Positions 15,506 through 24,194 of a DNA stretch of 27,242 nucleotides are shown piece after piece. This DNA is from JACJXF01 sp964404825. GTDB taxonomy: Bacteria; Bacteroidota; Bacteroidia; Bacteroidales; GCA-2748055. Position numbers and translations under genes: made by a program. The notes beneath the pieces are model-generated. The model saw only the letters and a list, made by a program, of their open reading frames with translations. It searched no databases and was not told the DNA's origin. The stretch lies in contig CAYOLQ010000040.1 in assembly GCA_964404825.1 (NCBI GenBank), positions 1-27,242 on the forward strand. Direction: 5' to 3'. Each line of letters starts with the position of its first letter. Positions within the stretch are counted from its first letter, which is position 1.

Positions 15506-17608
15506 TCAGGAAATAACTCCCCAGTTTACATTATTCCGGAATCGTTTTTTCATTTGTATTTTTAGCAGCAAATTTTCTTCTTTGCTCAGTTCCGGGTCTC
15601 CATCAATTATCTTCGAAGCTTTATCCCTTGCATATTGCAATATCTGTCCGTCTTTTCCAAGATGCGCGATTTTCAAATCGAATGCTTCACCACTTTGTTG
15701 TGTTCCTTCGATATCTCCCGGACCCCTGAGTTGCAGGTCGGTTTCTGCAATTTCAAATCCGTCGTTGGTTCGTACCATTGTCTCTATACGTTTTTTGGCA
15801 TCGGCTGATAGTTTGTAACCCGACATGAGTATGCAATACGATTGGTCTGCACCCCGGCCAACCCTTCCGCGAAGCTGATGCAGCTGTGAAAGTCCAAAGC
15901 GCTCTGTGCTTTCAATAACCATTACCGACGCATTGGGGATATCAACGCCTACCTCAATCACTGTGGTGGCAACCATTATGTGAGTGATCCCTTCTTTGAA
16001 ATGTTTCATCGAAATTTCCTTTTCCTCAGGCTTCATTTTGCCATGCACCACGCTTACATGGTATTTCGGGGGAGGGAATGCCCGTACGATACTTTCGTAT
16101 CCATCGGACAAATCCTTGTAATCCATCTTTTCCGATTCCTGTATCAGGGGATATACGATATAAATCTGTCTGCCCGCAGAAATTTGCTCCCTCAAAAAAC
16201 CATGCATCTGTAATCGTTTGGAATCAGTGATGTGCATTGTTTTTATGGGTTTTCTTCCGGGGGGAAGTTCGTCGATCACAGACACATCCAGATCGCCGTA
16301 AAGTGTCATGGCAAGGGTGCGGGGGATAGGAGTGGCTGTCATAACCAATACATGAGGCAAAGTATCACTTTTTTTCCAGAGTTGTGCGCGCTGAGCCACC
16401 CCGAACCTGTGCTGTTCATCAATTATTACGATACCCAGGGATTTGAATTTTACTTTATCTTCGATCAGGGCGTGGGTTCCGACAATTATTTGCAGACTGC
16501 CGTCCTCGAGTGATGCATGAATCCGGTTGCGATCGGCTTTTTTTGTTGATCCGGTAAGCAGTTCCACAGAGATATCGAGTCCGGTTAAAAAATGTGTTAG
16601 TGTGCGGTAATGCTGAATGGCAAGGATTTCTGTCGGGGCCATAAATGCCGACTGGAAGCCGTTGTCGAGGGCAATCAGCATGCTCATAAGTGCCACGAGT
16701 GTTTTCCCGCTGCCTACATCGCCCTGCAACAGACGGTTCATTTGTTTGCCATTCCCCATGTCGCGGCGTATCTCTTTAAGAACCTTTTTCTGTGCCCCGG
16801 TAAGTTCGAATGGCAGATTTTCCTTGTAGAAACGGTTAAAGTATTCCCCCACCTTTGAAAAAGTATATCCTTTAAAAGATAAGATTCTTCCGGCACGAAT
16901 TCTGAGAATATTCAGCTGGAGGAAAAACAACTCCTCAAACTTGAGTCGGGTCTCAGCTTTCTGCAGTGATGAATTGTCTGCCGGAAAATGAATTTGCTGG
17001 AGTGCCTGAGGAAGAGAGATCAGGGACGTTTCCCTTAATAACCATGCCGGCAGAGTTTCTTCAATTTTGCCTTCCGAAAGCTTAAGCAGACTGTTTACCA
17101 GTTTGTGAAGCGATTTCGAACTGAGGAAATTATCTTTCAGCTTTTCGGTACTGCTGTACATAGGTTGCAGACGAGTAAGCAGGTCTTTGGCTTTTGAAAG
17201 ATCATCAATATCGGGATGCACAATATTCATCCGGTTGTTAAACAAAGTGGGCTTACCGAAAACAATATATTCCACCCCCGGCTTATAGGTGTCGATGATC
17301 CATTTTTCTCCCCTGAACCAGAGAAGTTCGATCGTACCTGTACCATCAGTAAATCCGGCTGTAAGGCGCTTCTTCCCTTTGTGGCCGGATTTTTCGTATC
17401 CGGTAATTCTGCCTTTAAGCTGGATAATCTGAAGGTCGGGATTTAATTCCGAAATGGTATAAATCCGGGTGCGATCAATATATCTGTATGGAAAATGGAA
17501 CAACAGATCCCTGAAGCAGGAAATCTGCAGTTCTTTTTTAAGAATCTCTGCCCGTTTAGGACCAACTCCCGGCAGATACTGTATATCTTGTTCCAGAAAA
17601 TCCTGCAT
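15506..17608 (-). CDS. recG: ATP-dependent DNA helicase RecG
   Basis: RecG remodels stalled replication forks and Holliday junctions, acting as a monomeric 3'-5' translocase on duplex DNA. The 700-residue product has the wedge/OB-fold domain first (FTDGTGTIELLWFRG at about 86-100). Then come the helicase domains: motif I GDVGSGKT (296-303), motif II DEQH (397-400), motif III TATPIPRTLAMTLYGDLDVS (424-443), and motif VI QLRGRVGRG near residue 590. A C-terminal tail follows, with LRGPGDIEGTQQSG typical of RecG. The start at 17608 gives an N-terminus with the expected LPGVGPKRA helix-hairpin-like segment. It stands on the minus strand between the CrtI-like gene and the SDR-like gene, with no sign of a dedicated operon. 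Length and motifs are complete, so it should be functional. Confidence 0.97.
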   Translation of the reverse strand: MQDFLEQDIQYLPGVGPKRAEILKKELQISCFRDLLFHFPYRYIDRTRIYTISELNPDLQIIQLKGRITGYEKSGHKGKKRLTAGFTDGTGTIELLWFRGEKWIIDTYKPGVEYIVFGKPTLFNNRMNIVHPDIDDLSKAKDLLTRLQPMYSSTEKLKDNFLSSKSLHKLVNSLLKLSEGKIEETLPAWLLRETSLISLPQALQQIHFPADNSSLQKAETRLKFEELFFLQLNILRIRAGRILSFKGYTFSKVGEYFNRFYKENLPFELTGAQKKVLKEIRRDMGNGKQMNRLLQGDVGSGKTLVALMSMLIALDNGFQSAFMAPTEILAIQHYRTLTHFLTGLDISVELLTGSTKKADRNRIHASLEDGSLQIIVGTHALIEDKVKFKSLGIVIIDEQHRFGVAQRAQLWKKSDTLPHVLVMTATPIPRTLAMTLYGDLDVSVIDELPPGRKPIKTMHITDSKRLQMHGFLREQISAGRQIYIVYPLIQESEKMDYKDLSDGYESIVRAFPPPKYHVSVVHGKMKPEEKEISMKHFKEGITHIMVATTVIEVGVDIPNASVMVIESTERFGLSQLHQLRGRVGRGADQSYCILMSGYKLSADAKKRIETMVRTNDGFEIAETDLQLRGPGDIEGTQQSGEAFDLKIAHLGKDGQILQYARDKASKIIDGDPELSKEENLLLKIQMKKRFRNNVNWGVIS

Positions 17609-17736
17609 AAAAATGATTTGCAGTGTAAATATCGGAAAAAAAAGGAGAGTAAAGATGGAATTTTCTTAACACCTTCCCGTAACTCAGAGTACTGTTGAGA
17701 AGTGTAAAAGGGAGTAGCTGGTATTATAATCAAAAT

Positions 17737-18426
17737 TTATTTGGAAGCTGCCTGATTTTTTCCAAGTAATTTAATGTCTGTTACTTCCAGAGTGCTTTTA
17801 TAATAACCTTCCTGCGAAACATAAATCATTGCGGCAGCAATATCTTTTAATGCAACCACATATCCAGGTAAAATAACTTTCAATACTGAAAATAGCCATC
17901 CCATATATTTGTAGGTTTTGTAGTATGTCTGGGAAGGTTTAAGAGGTAAAAACGGAATTATACCTGCCGGGCGGAAATTATAAACCTTTTTGAAAGGAAG
18001 TTTAAGTAAATCGTTTTCTGTTCTGCCTTTGACTCTTGCCCACATACTTCGCCCTTTTTTGCTTCTTTTTGTGCCTGTTTCCGAGATATAACAGAAAACC
18101 ATTTCCGGGTTAAGGTTTGCAAGTGTTTTAGCAAAGTTAAGGGTAAGCGTATAGGTGAGTTTTGTATATTCTTCCTCACTTTTACCCAGTGCTGTAACTC
18201 CAAGACAGAAAAAACATGCATTGTATCCTGTGAGTCTGTCAGACAGGGATGATATATCCAGAAAATTGTCGTGAAATATTTCAGTTAATTTCGGATCTGA
18301 ATAGCCGCAGGAATTACGAGAAATCACCAAAATTTTTTCTACGTCGGGGTTGTGGAGACATTCGTAAAGAACACCTTCACCAATCATTCCTGTTGCTCCG
18401 GTAATAATAACTTTCAGTTTCTTCAT
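17737..18426 (-). CDS. NAD(P)-binding atypical SDR-like protein
   Basis: A 229-residue protein with a Rossmann fold: the N-terminus KLKVIITGATGMIGEGVLYE carries a GxxGxxG-type loop for NAD(P). The segment YNACFFCLGVTALGKSEEEY and the later FCYISETGTKRSKKGRSMW and VYNFRPAGIIPFLP are typical of the short atypical SDRs related to NmrA/HTATIP2-like proteins. The classical YxxxK catalytic pair of standard SDRs is not evident: Ser and a nearby Lys are visible (SKKGRSMWARVKG), but the usual Tyr appears missing. It may therefore be a redox sensor or an atypical reductase. It has no signal peptide, so it is cytoplasmic. The next gene, recG, starts 128 bp downstream. The substrate is unknown. Confidence 0.8.
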   Translation of the reverse strand: MKKLKVIITGATGMIGEGVLYECLHNPDVEKILVISRNSCGYSDPKLTEIFHDNFLDISSLSDRLTGYNACFFCLGVTALGKSEEEYTKLTYTLTLNFAKTLANLNPEMVFCYISETGTKRSKKGRSMWARVKGRTENDLLKLPFKKVYNFRPAGIIPFLPLKPSQTYYKTYKYMGWLFSVLKVILPGYVVALKDIAAAMIYVSQEGYYKSTLEVTDIKLLGKNQAASK

Positions 18427-18535
18427 GGATTTGGATTATTATGTACTTCACTTCCATCAACTATTTAACATTATCCAGACGTGATTGTTTGAAATGCAAA
18501 TATTTATAAGCATTTGGAGACAGAAAAAGATACTG

Positions 18536-19282
18536 TCATAAGTTAATTGGAGTTTTCCTTAAATTATGTGAAGTAATCCTGCGAAAGTTAAATGGAACGG
18601 CACTCATTAAAAATACCGGGTGAGAATACTCAAAGTAACCGGTTTCATAAAAATACCGGGACATTTCCAGACTATTTAAATCTGAATTTTTATTAGCCGA
18701 AATGACGAAATATGTCCCATGGGCCTCGGCGATTTTTGTATTAGTTTTTGCAACTACTGAGTTTAATTTCGATGTCAGTAATCCTGGTTTGAGAGCAACA
18801 TAGAACTCATCATATATTCCAATCAGATCGTATCTGTTATCAATCGGATTACCCCTTGCAATTGTTTCAGTAAAGTAATAATTTGGATTTGCACAAAGTA
18901 TTTTGCTGTCGGAATATAAATTTTTCAGAAGGACTGAGATCTTTTCACAGGTGCTACCATTTTTAAGATAAGCGTAGTAAATGTTTTTATCCTTATCATA
19001 AACGCAGATTGAATCAATTTCAAGGTTTCTTTCAATCAGGGAATCGAGATAATTTTGAGTTACTGTATCGGAAAACCGTATCGTAAGGCAATAATTGCTC
19101 AGGGTTAGAAAGATTTTTGCGAAGTCAGGACCGTAAATAAAAAACACTGAGTCCTGATCACAATTCATTGAAAAGTTTAATTCAGGCTGCATAACAACCT
19201 CAGGGATTTCAGAATCTCCTTCGCATGATGTAATATATAACAGTAGTCCAAATCCCAGGAAAAAGATAGTCAGGAATTTCAT
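18536..19282 (-). CDS. lipoprotein with tandem subtilase-propeptide-like units
   Basis: A 248-residue lipoprotein: a hydrophobic signal ends at Cys20 in the context YITSC, followed by an acidic linker. Two similar units follow, at about 65-140 and 157-227. Each has a strand, a Leu/Val-rich helix, a second strand ending in a Tyr-containing motif and a final helix leading to NPNYYF or SHPVFL. The second unit (DEFYVALKPGLLTSKLNSVV, then TYFVISANKNSDLNSLEMSR and YFYETGYFEYSHPVFL) closely resembles the propeptide of secreted subtilases (peptidase inhibitor I9/fervidolysin-like). No protease domain follows. It could be a free-standing inhibitor or chaperone on the cell surface. The resemblance is my reading of the pattern; the function is inferred. 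Confidence 0.72.
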   Translation of the reverse strand: MKFLTIFFLGFGLLLYITSCEGDSEIPEVVMQPELNFSMNCDQDSVFFIYGPDFAKIFLTLSNYCLTIRFSDTVTQNYLDSLIERNLEIDSICVYDKDKNIYYAYLKNGSTCEKISVLLKNLYSDSKILCANPNYYFTETIARGNPIDNRYDLIGIYDEFYVALKPGLLTSKLNSVVAKTNTKIAEAHGTYFVISANKNSDLNSLEMSRYFYETGYFEYSHPVFLMSAVPFNFRRITSHNLRKTPINL

Positions 19283-19478
19283 TTTTTATATCATCTGTTT
19301 ATGTTATTGCAAGATGATAAAACATAAATATTAGTTGCGTTTGAATTCGATTTAGCTAATAATATATATGTACAAAGTTTGCTGGCATTACAGACTGGAA
19401 GTGATAAATTGCCTGAACAGCAATTTACTTAAGTCATTCTGCAAATCAGTGATTTTGTGAATATTCCGTAAGAAAAGA

Positions 19479-19502
19479 TAGCGGATAAATTCATATCCGC
19501 TA
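19479..19502 (-). terminator. hairpin after katG
   Basis: tagcggata (19479-19487) and tatccgcta (19494-19502) form a 9-bp stem with a 6-base loop, starting 24 bp beyond the katG stop. On the minus strand the stem is followed by the T-rich sequence tcttttctt, as expected of an intrinsic terminator for katG. Confidence 0.65.
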
Positions 19503-19526
19503 ACGCAACTCGGATTTCGAAAAAGA

Positions 19527-21734
19527 TCAAATCAAATCAAAGCGATCCAGATTCATTACCTTGTTCCATACTGCAACAAAATCCTTAACAAATTTTTCCT
19601 GAGCATCTGAACTTCCGTAGACTTCGGCAAGAGCTCTGAGTTCTGAGTTGGAACCAAAGATTAGATCCACCTGCGTTGCTGTCCATTTTAATGTGCCCGT
19701 TTTGCGATCACGTACTTCAAAAGTTTCTTTAGTCTCAGATGCAGGCACCCAAACGGTACTCATGTCGAGCAGGTTGATAAAAAAATCGTTCGTAAGGACC
19801 TGAGGGCGTTTTGTAAAGACACCCAGTGCCGAGTTATCAAAGTTTGTGTTCAGTACGCGCATGCCGCCAAACAAAACGGTCATTTCGGGTGCAGTTAGTG
19901 TAAGTAATTGCGCTCTGTCGACCAATAACTCTGCTGTTGAAATTGTGTATTTCTTTTTTGAATAATTACGAAAACCATCAGCTGCCGGCTCAAGTACTTC
20001 AAAAGATTCCACATCGGTTTGCTCTTGTGAGGCATCCATCCTTCCGGGAGTAAAGGGTACGGTTACAGCAGAGCCTGCGTCTCCTGCGGCTTTTTCAACA
20101 CCTGCGCAACCCGCCAGAACAATAAGGTCAGCAAGGGATAGCTTTTTACCACCGGACCCGGCGCTGTTGAATTCTTTTTGGATACCTTCAAGGGTCAGAA
20201 GTACTTTCGATAACTGAGTGGGATTGTTTACAGCCCAGTTCTTTTGCGGCGAAAGACGAACACGGGCGCCATTGGCACCACCACGTTTGTCGGATCCCCG
20301 GAAAGTCGAAGCAGAAGCCCATGCAACAGAAACCAGTTGAGATACAGATAATCCTGATTTTAATATCTTAAGTTTTAATGCAGAAATATCACTCTCATCA
20401 ATAAGGGCATGATCAGTGGCAGGTATCGGATCCTGCCAGATCAGTTCTTCACGGGGTACTTCTGGGCCCAGATAGCGTGCCCGTGGGCCCATATCCCGGT
20501 GAGTAAGCTTAAACCATGCGCGGGCAAAGGCATCTGCAAATTCGAGAGGATGCTCATAGAATCGTCTGGAAATTTTCTCATATACCGGATCGAATCGCAA
20601 AGAAAGGTCCGTAGTAAGCATCGTTGGCGCGTGTTTTTTGGATGGGTCGTGGGCATCCGGCATAACTTTATCAGCGTTTTTTGCAACCCACTGTTGCGCA
20701 CCTGCCGGACTTTTTGTTAGTTCCCATTCGTATTTAAAGAGATTTTCGAAGAAATAAAAACTCCACTTGGCAGGAGTTTGCGTCCATATAACTTCCAATC
20801 CGCTGGAGATTGTGTCCCCTCCTTTTCCTGTGCCAAACGAACTTTTCCAGCCCAGGCCCTGGTCTTCAATTCCGGCAGCTTCGGGTTCAGGACCAACATG
20901 TTTCACATCTCCTGCTCCATGGGTTTTGCCAAAAGTATGACCACCGGCAATAAGTGCAACTGTTTCTTCATCATTCATAGCCATTCGGGCAAATGTTTCG
21001 CGAATATCCTTAGCTGCTGCAAGGGGATCCGGGTTTCCGCCGGGACCTTCAGGATTCACATAGATTAAACCCATCTGTACAGCTGCAAGAGGGTTGTCAA
21101 GCTCACGTTCGCCGGAGTAGCGTTTGTCTGCTTCCAGCCATTTTGCTTCGGATCCCCAGAACATATCCTCTTCGGGTTCCCAGACATCCTCGCGTCCGCC
21201 GGCAAATCCAAAGGTTTTAAATCCCATTGATTCCAGAGCCACATTTCCTGCCAGAATCATCAGATCTGCCCAGGAGATTTTCTGACCATACTTTTGCTTG
21301 ATTGGCCATAGAAGCCTGCGAGCCTTGTCGAGGTTAACATTATCGGGCCAGGAGTTGAGCGGGGCAAAGCGCTGTTGACCGCTTCCGGCTCCACCACGAC
21401 CATCACCAATGCGGTAGGTACCGGCGCTATGCCATGCCATCCGAATAAAGAAGGGACCATAGTGGCCAAAATCTGCAGGCCACCAGTCCTGCGAGTCGGT
21501 CATCAGATTGTGTAAATCTTTTTTTATTGCCTGCAAATTCAGACTCTTGAATTCTTTCGCATAATTAAAATCCTCACTCATCGGGTTCGATGAAGGAGAA
21601 TGCTGTCTGAGAATGTTCAGTTTTAACTGATTAGGCCACCAGTCACGGTTTTTGGTGCCGCCGGTTCCAACATTGTGCTTACTAGATGCTCCGGTAACAG
21701 GGCATTTGCTTACATTTTTTGAGTTGTCTTCCAT
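19527..21734 (-). CDS. katG: catalase-peroxidase
   Basis: KatG is a haem enzyme that dismutates hydrogen peroxide and has peroxidase activity; it defends the cytoplasm against peroxide. The 735-residue product has the distal triad Arg98, Trp101, His102 in FFIRMAWHSAGTYR. It also has Tyr225 in IYVNPEGPGGNPDP and Met251 in FARMAMNDEE, which with Trp101 form the family's Trp-Tyr-Met crosslink needed for catalase activity, and the proximal haem ligand His266 in GGHTFGKTHGAG. The C-terminal domain, an inactive copy of the peroxidase fold, is present with its usual motifs (SWASASTFRGSDKRGG-like stretch, LADLIVLAGCAGVE). The gene lies 84 bp downstream of a perR-like regulator in the same direction, consistent with PerR-controlled induction by peroxide, and is followed by a hairpin terminator. 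Length and residues are normal. Confidence 0.98.
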   Translation of the reverse strand: MEDNSKNVSKCPVTGASSKHNVGTGGTKNRDWWPNQLKLNILRQHSPSSNPMSEDFNYAKEFKSLNLQAIKKDLHNLMTDSQDWWPADFGHYGPFFIRMAWHSAGTYRIGDGRGGAGSGQQRFAPLNSWPDNVNLDKARRLLWPIKQKYGQKISWADLMILAGNVALESMGFKTFGFAGGREDVWEPEEDMFWGSEAKWLEADKRYSGERELDNPLAAVQMGLIYVNPEGPGGNPDPLAAAKDIRETFARMAMNDEETVALIAGGHTFGKTHGAGDVKHVGPEPEAAGIEDQGLGWKSSFGTGKGGDTISSGLEVIWTQTPAKWSFYFFENLFKYEWELTKSPAGAQQWVAKNADKVMPDAHDPSKKHAPTMLTTDLSLRFDPVYEKISRRFYEHPLEFADAFARAWFKLTHRDMGPRARYLGPEVPREELIWQDPIPATDHALIDESDISALKLKILKSGLSVSQLVSVAWASASTFRGSDKRGGANGARVRLSPQKNWAVNNPTQLSKVLLTLEGIQKEFNSAGSGGKKLSLADLIVLAGCAGVEKAAGDAGSAVTVPFTPGRMDASQEQTDVESFEVLEPAADGFRNYSKKKYTISTAELLVDRAQLLTLTAPEMTVLFGGMRVLNTNFDNSALGVFTKRPQVLTNDFFINLLDMSTVWVPASETKETFEVRDRKTGTLKWTATQVDLIFGSNSELRALAEVYGSSDAQEKFVKDFVAVWNKVMNLDRFDLI

Positions 21735-21817
21735 ATTTATTATGTATTTGTTTCTGATGCTGATAGAAACGTAGTTTTCAGTTTAGGGTAACTATCTGTT
21801 CCAAAGAATTACGTTTT

Positions 21818-22234
21818 TTATTTTTTGTATTTGCCCACAATCTGAAGCTTAATGTCATCAATTTCAAAATCCGGAATACGATGTTTTTTGAAATATTCTG
21901 ATAAAATTATATTCAGGTCATTGTTAAAGTAATCTTCAATTTTATCAGAATCAGTGCAATACAAATGATGATGGTTTTCCACAATTGCATCATATCTCAT
22001 CACGTCTTTATCGGTTTTTACCCTGTTTAGTAAATTGTTTTCTGCCAGGGCATCGAGTACTTTGTATACAGTTGCAGTTGCAATATTGGGATGATTTTTC
22101 CGGATATAATCAATAATATTCTCAGCCGTAGGGTGGTTGTTGAGTGCCAGAATCGCCTCAAGTATAGCCATCCTTTGTGGTGTAACCTTCAGCCCTTTTT
22201 CAATCAGCTTATTTCTGATTTTTTCGATTGTCAT
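21818..22234 (-). CDS. perR: PerR-type peroxide-responsive Fur-family repressor
   Basis: A 138-residue metalloregulator from the ATG at 22234. Its winged helix holds VTPQRMAILEAI and TATVYKVLDALAENNLL. The regulatory metal site matches PerR: His34 (NNHPTAEN), Asp82 (RYD), His88 and His90 (NHHHLYC) and Asp101 (IEDY); Asp at the last position, where Fur has Glu, marks peroxide sensing by histidine oxidation. The structural zinc site is incomplete: Cys93 is followed by Ser96 instead of Cys, and no CxxC is present at the C-terminus. The frame extends upstream to 22276, but an operator and a promoter element lie in that stretch, so the shorter start is chosen. It lies upstream of katG on the same strand and probably represses katG and itself. 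Fur, Zur or Nur cannot be fully excluded without experiment, but the Asp pattern favours PerR. Confidence 0.87.
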   Translation of the reverse strand: MTIEKIRNKLIEKGLKVTPQRMAILEAILALNNHPTAENIIDYIRKNHPNIATATVYKVLDALAENNLLNRVKTDKDVMRYDAIVENHHHLYCTDSDKIEDYFNNDLNIILSEYFKKHRIPDFEIDDIKLQIVGKYKK

Positions 22235-22251
22235 ATATAAAATTGTTAAAG

Positions 22252-22264
22252 GAGAATTATTCTC
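22252..22264 (-). promoter_or_regulatory. candidate PerR/Fur-family operator
   Basis: gagaattattctc is a perfect 6-1-6 inverted repeat (GAGAAT-n-ATTCTC), the geometry of Fur-family half-sites such as GATAAT-n-ATTATC. It lies 17 bp upstream of the chosen perR start and just downstream of the expected transcription start, where a repressor would block initiation. Autoregulation of the perR-katG unit is inferred. Confidence 0.6.
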
Positions 22265-22277
22265 ATTTAATAACAAA

Positions 22278-22285
22278 CAAATATA
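22278..22285 (-). promoter_or_regulatory. -7 promoter element of perR
   Basis: On the minus strand this reads TATATTTG, an exact fit to the Bacteroidota -7 consensus TAnnTTTG. Transcription would start near 22270, downstream of the alternative ATG at 22276, which supports the start at 22234. A clear -33 TTG is not seen. Confidence 0.6.
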
Positions 22286-22431
22286 AGTAATTTTATTTAT
22301 TCGCTAAAATTTTAGAAAAAATATTGAAGAAGGTCTGATAATCATCAGGCATACCGGTGAAAGGTTTGGTGGACACTCATTTCGGACTAAATGTATATGG
22401 AGTGTTTCTTTCCTGACTGCAGGTATATGTT

Positions 22432-24144
22432 TTATGGAGTGTCTTTCGATTGAATGTTTACCAGCTTTTGATTAAATTTTAGCAGATTTTCCTCTAAAAC
22501 AGAATAATCAAGTTTTTGAACCGGAATATTATTTTTAATTGCAAGCCCGGCAGCAATAGCAGATGATTGTCCCAAAACCATAAATACAGGTTCCATGCGG
22601 ATTGAGCCGAAAGCGATGTGGGTTGAACTTAAACAAACCGGGACCAGCAAATTGCCACACTCACTTTGTTTCGGTATAATTGCACGATAGCTGATAGGAT
22701 AAGGAGCTTTAACATGAGCCTGAACGTTTCCTTCGTTCCTCACAAAGCCTTCACTGCTTACATAGCGTTGAACGTTGTGAGAATCCATCCCGTAAGCTGC
22801 CAGCCCCACAGCATCATTCGCAGTTTCAATTCCTTCACAATGCTTCTGTGTAATTACATAATCGCCGACCATTCTTCTTCCTTCCCTTATATACAATTGT
22901 TGCTGCCAGCCTTTGCCCGTTTCAAACTCATCTTTGCAGGTGCCCCAAAGAGAAACTGTGTTTCTTATTTTTTCAGGTATCCCGGGATGATATGCCAGTG
23001 TCCACATCAGACCTTTCTGGTAGCTTCGGTGACGTTCAATAATTTTTTCCCGTTCCTGATAACCCGATTCTATATATTCGTAGTTTTGTCCTATAAAATC
23101 AGTAGAAAAACCTCCATTATTATTGGTATCTGTCTTCCTGTTGGGCATATCTGAATTTATCCAGGGAACATTGCTTTCGCCTGCTTCAAAATTGCGGATA
23201 AGCAGTTCATAATTCAATTCGCTGTAGTCTGTTGGTTTTTCGAAGGGTATTCTGTTTTCCGGATGGTCAGTTAAACACATCCTGAAACAATACGCCTGAA
23301 ATCCCTTGTCCACCGAACCATCTTTTTGAGGAATTTCAGGATTGATAAAGGGTAATAAACCACTTGAAGGTTCTCCTTTTACGATATACGGGTCAACTCC
23401 ACTTTTGAAATTATGATTTCGTCCATTTACAGATATTCCATTTAACAATGTCAGGCTTGTGTCGTTAGCCTGAACGCCGTTTAAAGTTTCACCGTATTCC
23501 GTGTTGGATTCCCTGCCAATGGTATAACTTATGCCGGCAGTTGCCATTAAGTCGCCCTCGTAAGTGGCATCAATAAACATTTTCCCGGAATATACCGTGC
23601 CACTTTCCATTACTATTGCAGTAATAATACCATTGGTTTTTATGACACCTGTATCGCGGTTTAAGCGCTGATTATAAACCAGAGTGATATTTTTTTCATT
23701 AGCCAGCATCTCCTGAAAAATTTTAAGAGCAGCAGAGGGCTCAAAGGTCCACATGGCATCTTCGTTGTCATCAGTTTTAGTCTGACCACCATCACGGTAT
23801 TCTTCACGTTTCTGCCACTTCCAGTTTTCGGGGTTTTGATAATGTTTTTTTACATTCTGGTAAAATTCACGGGCAATTCCTCCGATAGCTTGTTTATTTC
23901 CTATATCGGTTTGTCCTAAACCACCTGTCGTGAGACCTCCGATTCTATTTCCCGGCTCAATTAAAATTACAGACAAACCCATTCGTGAAGATTGCAAAGC
24001 TGCGCTGATTCCAGCGGAAGTTCCTCCGTATATTACAATGTCATAATCAGTTGATATGGTACTACACCTTATCATAAATATGCATCCAAAAAGTATCGCC
24101 GAATACTTAAAAATATTTAGTTTTTTATTGATTATGTTTTTCAT
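22432..24144 (-). CDS. exported FAD-dependent oxidoreductase (FAD_oxidored type)
   Basis: A 570-residue flavoprotein. An N-terminal basic and hydrophobic stretch (residues about 1-27, INKKLNIFKYSAILFGCIFM then IRC) is a signal peptide or anchor; Cys27 follows Arg, so the lipobox is poor and lipidation is doubtful. The Rossmann motif is DIVIYGGTSAGISAALQSSR (35-54), followed by VILIEPGNRIGGLTTGG, typical of the FAD-dependent oxidoreductases of Bacteroidota and Planctomycetes that are often secreted. The C-terminal part has RIGGM-like and FGSIRMEPVFMVLGQSSAIA segments of the same family. The true substrate is unknown; relatives are often near carbohydrate-related genes, which are not visible here. 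It lies alone on the minus strand, 50 bp after the end of the UvrA-like gene. Confidence 0.82.
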   Translation of the reverse strand: MKNIINKKLNIFKYSAILFGCIFMIRCSTISTDYDIVIYGGTSAGISAALQSSRMGLSVILIEPGNRIGGLTTGGLGQTDIGNKQAIGGIAREFYQNVKKHYQNPENWKWQKREEYRDGGQTKTDDNEDAMWTFEPSAALKIFQEMLANEKNITLVYNQRLNRDTGVIKTNGIITAIVMESGTVYSGKMFIDATYEGDLMATAGISYTIGRESNTEYGETLNGVQANDTSLTLLNGISVNGRNHNFKSGVDPYIVKGEPSSGLLPFINPEIPQKDGSVDKGFQAYCFRMCLTDHPENRIPFEKPTDYSELNYELLIRNFEAGESNVPWINSDMPNRKTDTNNNGGFSTDFIGQNYEYIESGYQEREKIIERHRSYQKGLMWTLAYHPGIPEKIRNTVSLWGTCKDEFETGKGWQQQLYIREGRRMVGDYVITQKHCEGIETANDAVGLAAYGMDSHNVQRYVSSEGFVRNEGNVQAHVKAPYPISYRAIIPKQSECGNLLVPVCLSSTHIAFGSIRMEPVFMVLGQSSAIAAGLAIKNNIPVQKLDYSVLEENLLKFNQKLVNIQSKDTP

Positions 24145-24194
24145 TTTATTATTTGAATTATCAGCTCATTTGTAGATATCGCAATCAGATCCAA

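Noticed and set aside
20409..20720. 103-codon plus-strand frame inside katG, and similar long frames opposite recG, uvrA-like and FAD genes
   Set aside because: They are antisense shadows of strongly conserved genes, with no protein-like composition of their own.
22235..22276. Upstream start of perR at 22276
   Set aside because: The extra 14 codons cover the operator dyad, and the likely transcription start lies downstream of the ATG.
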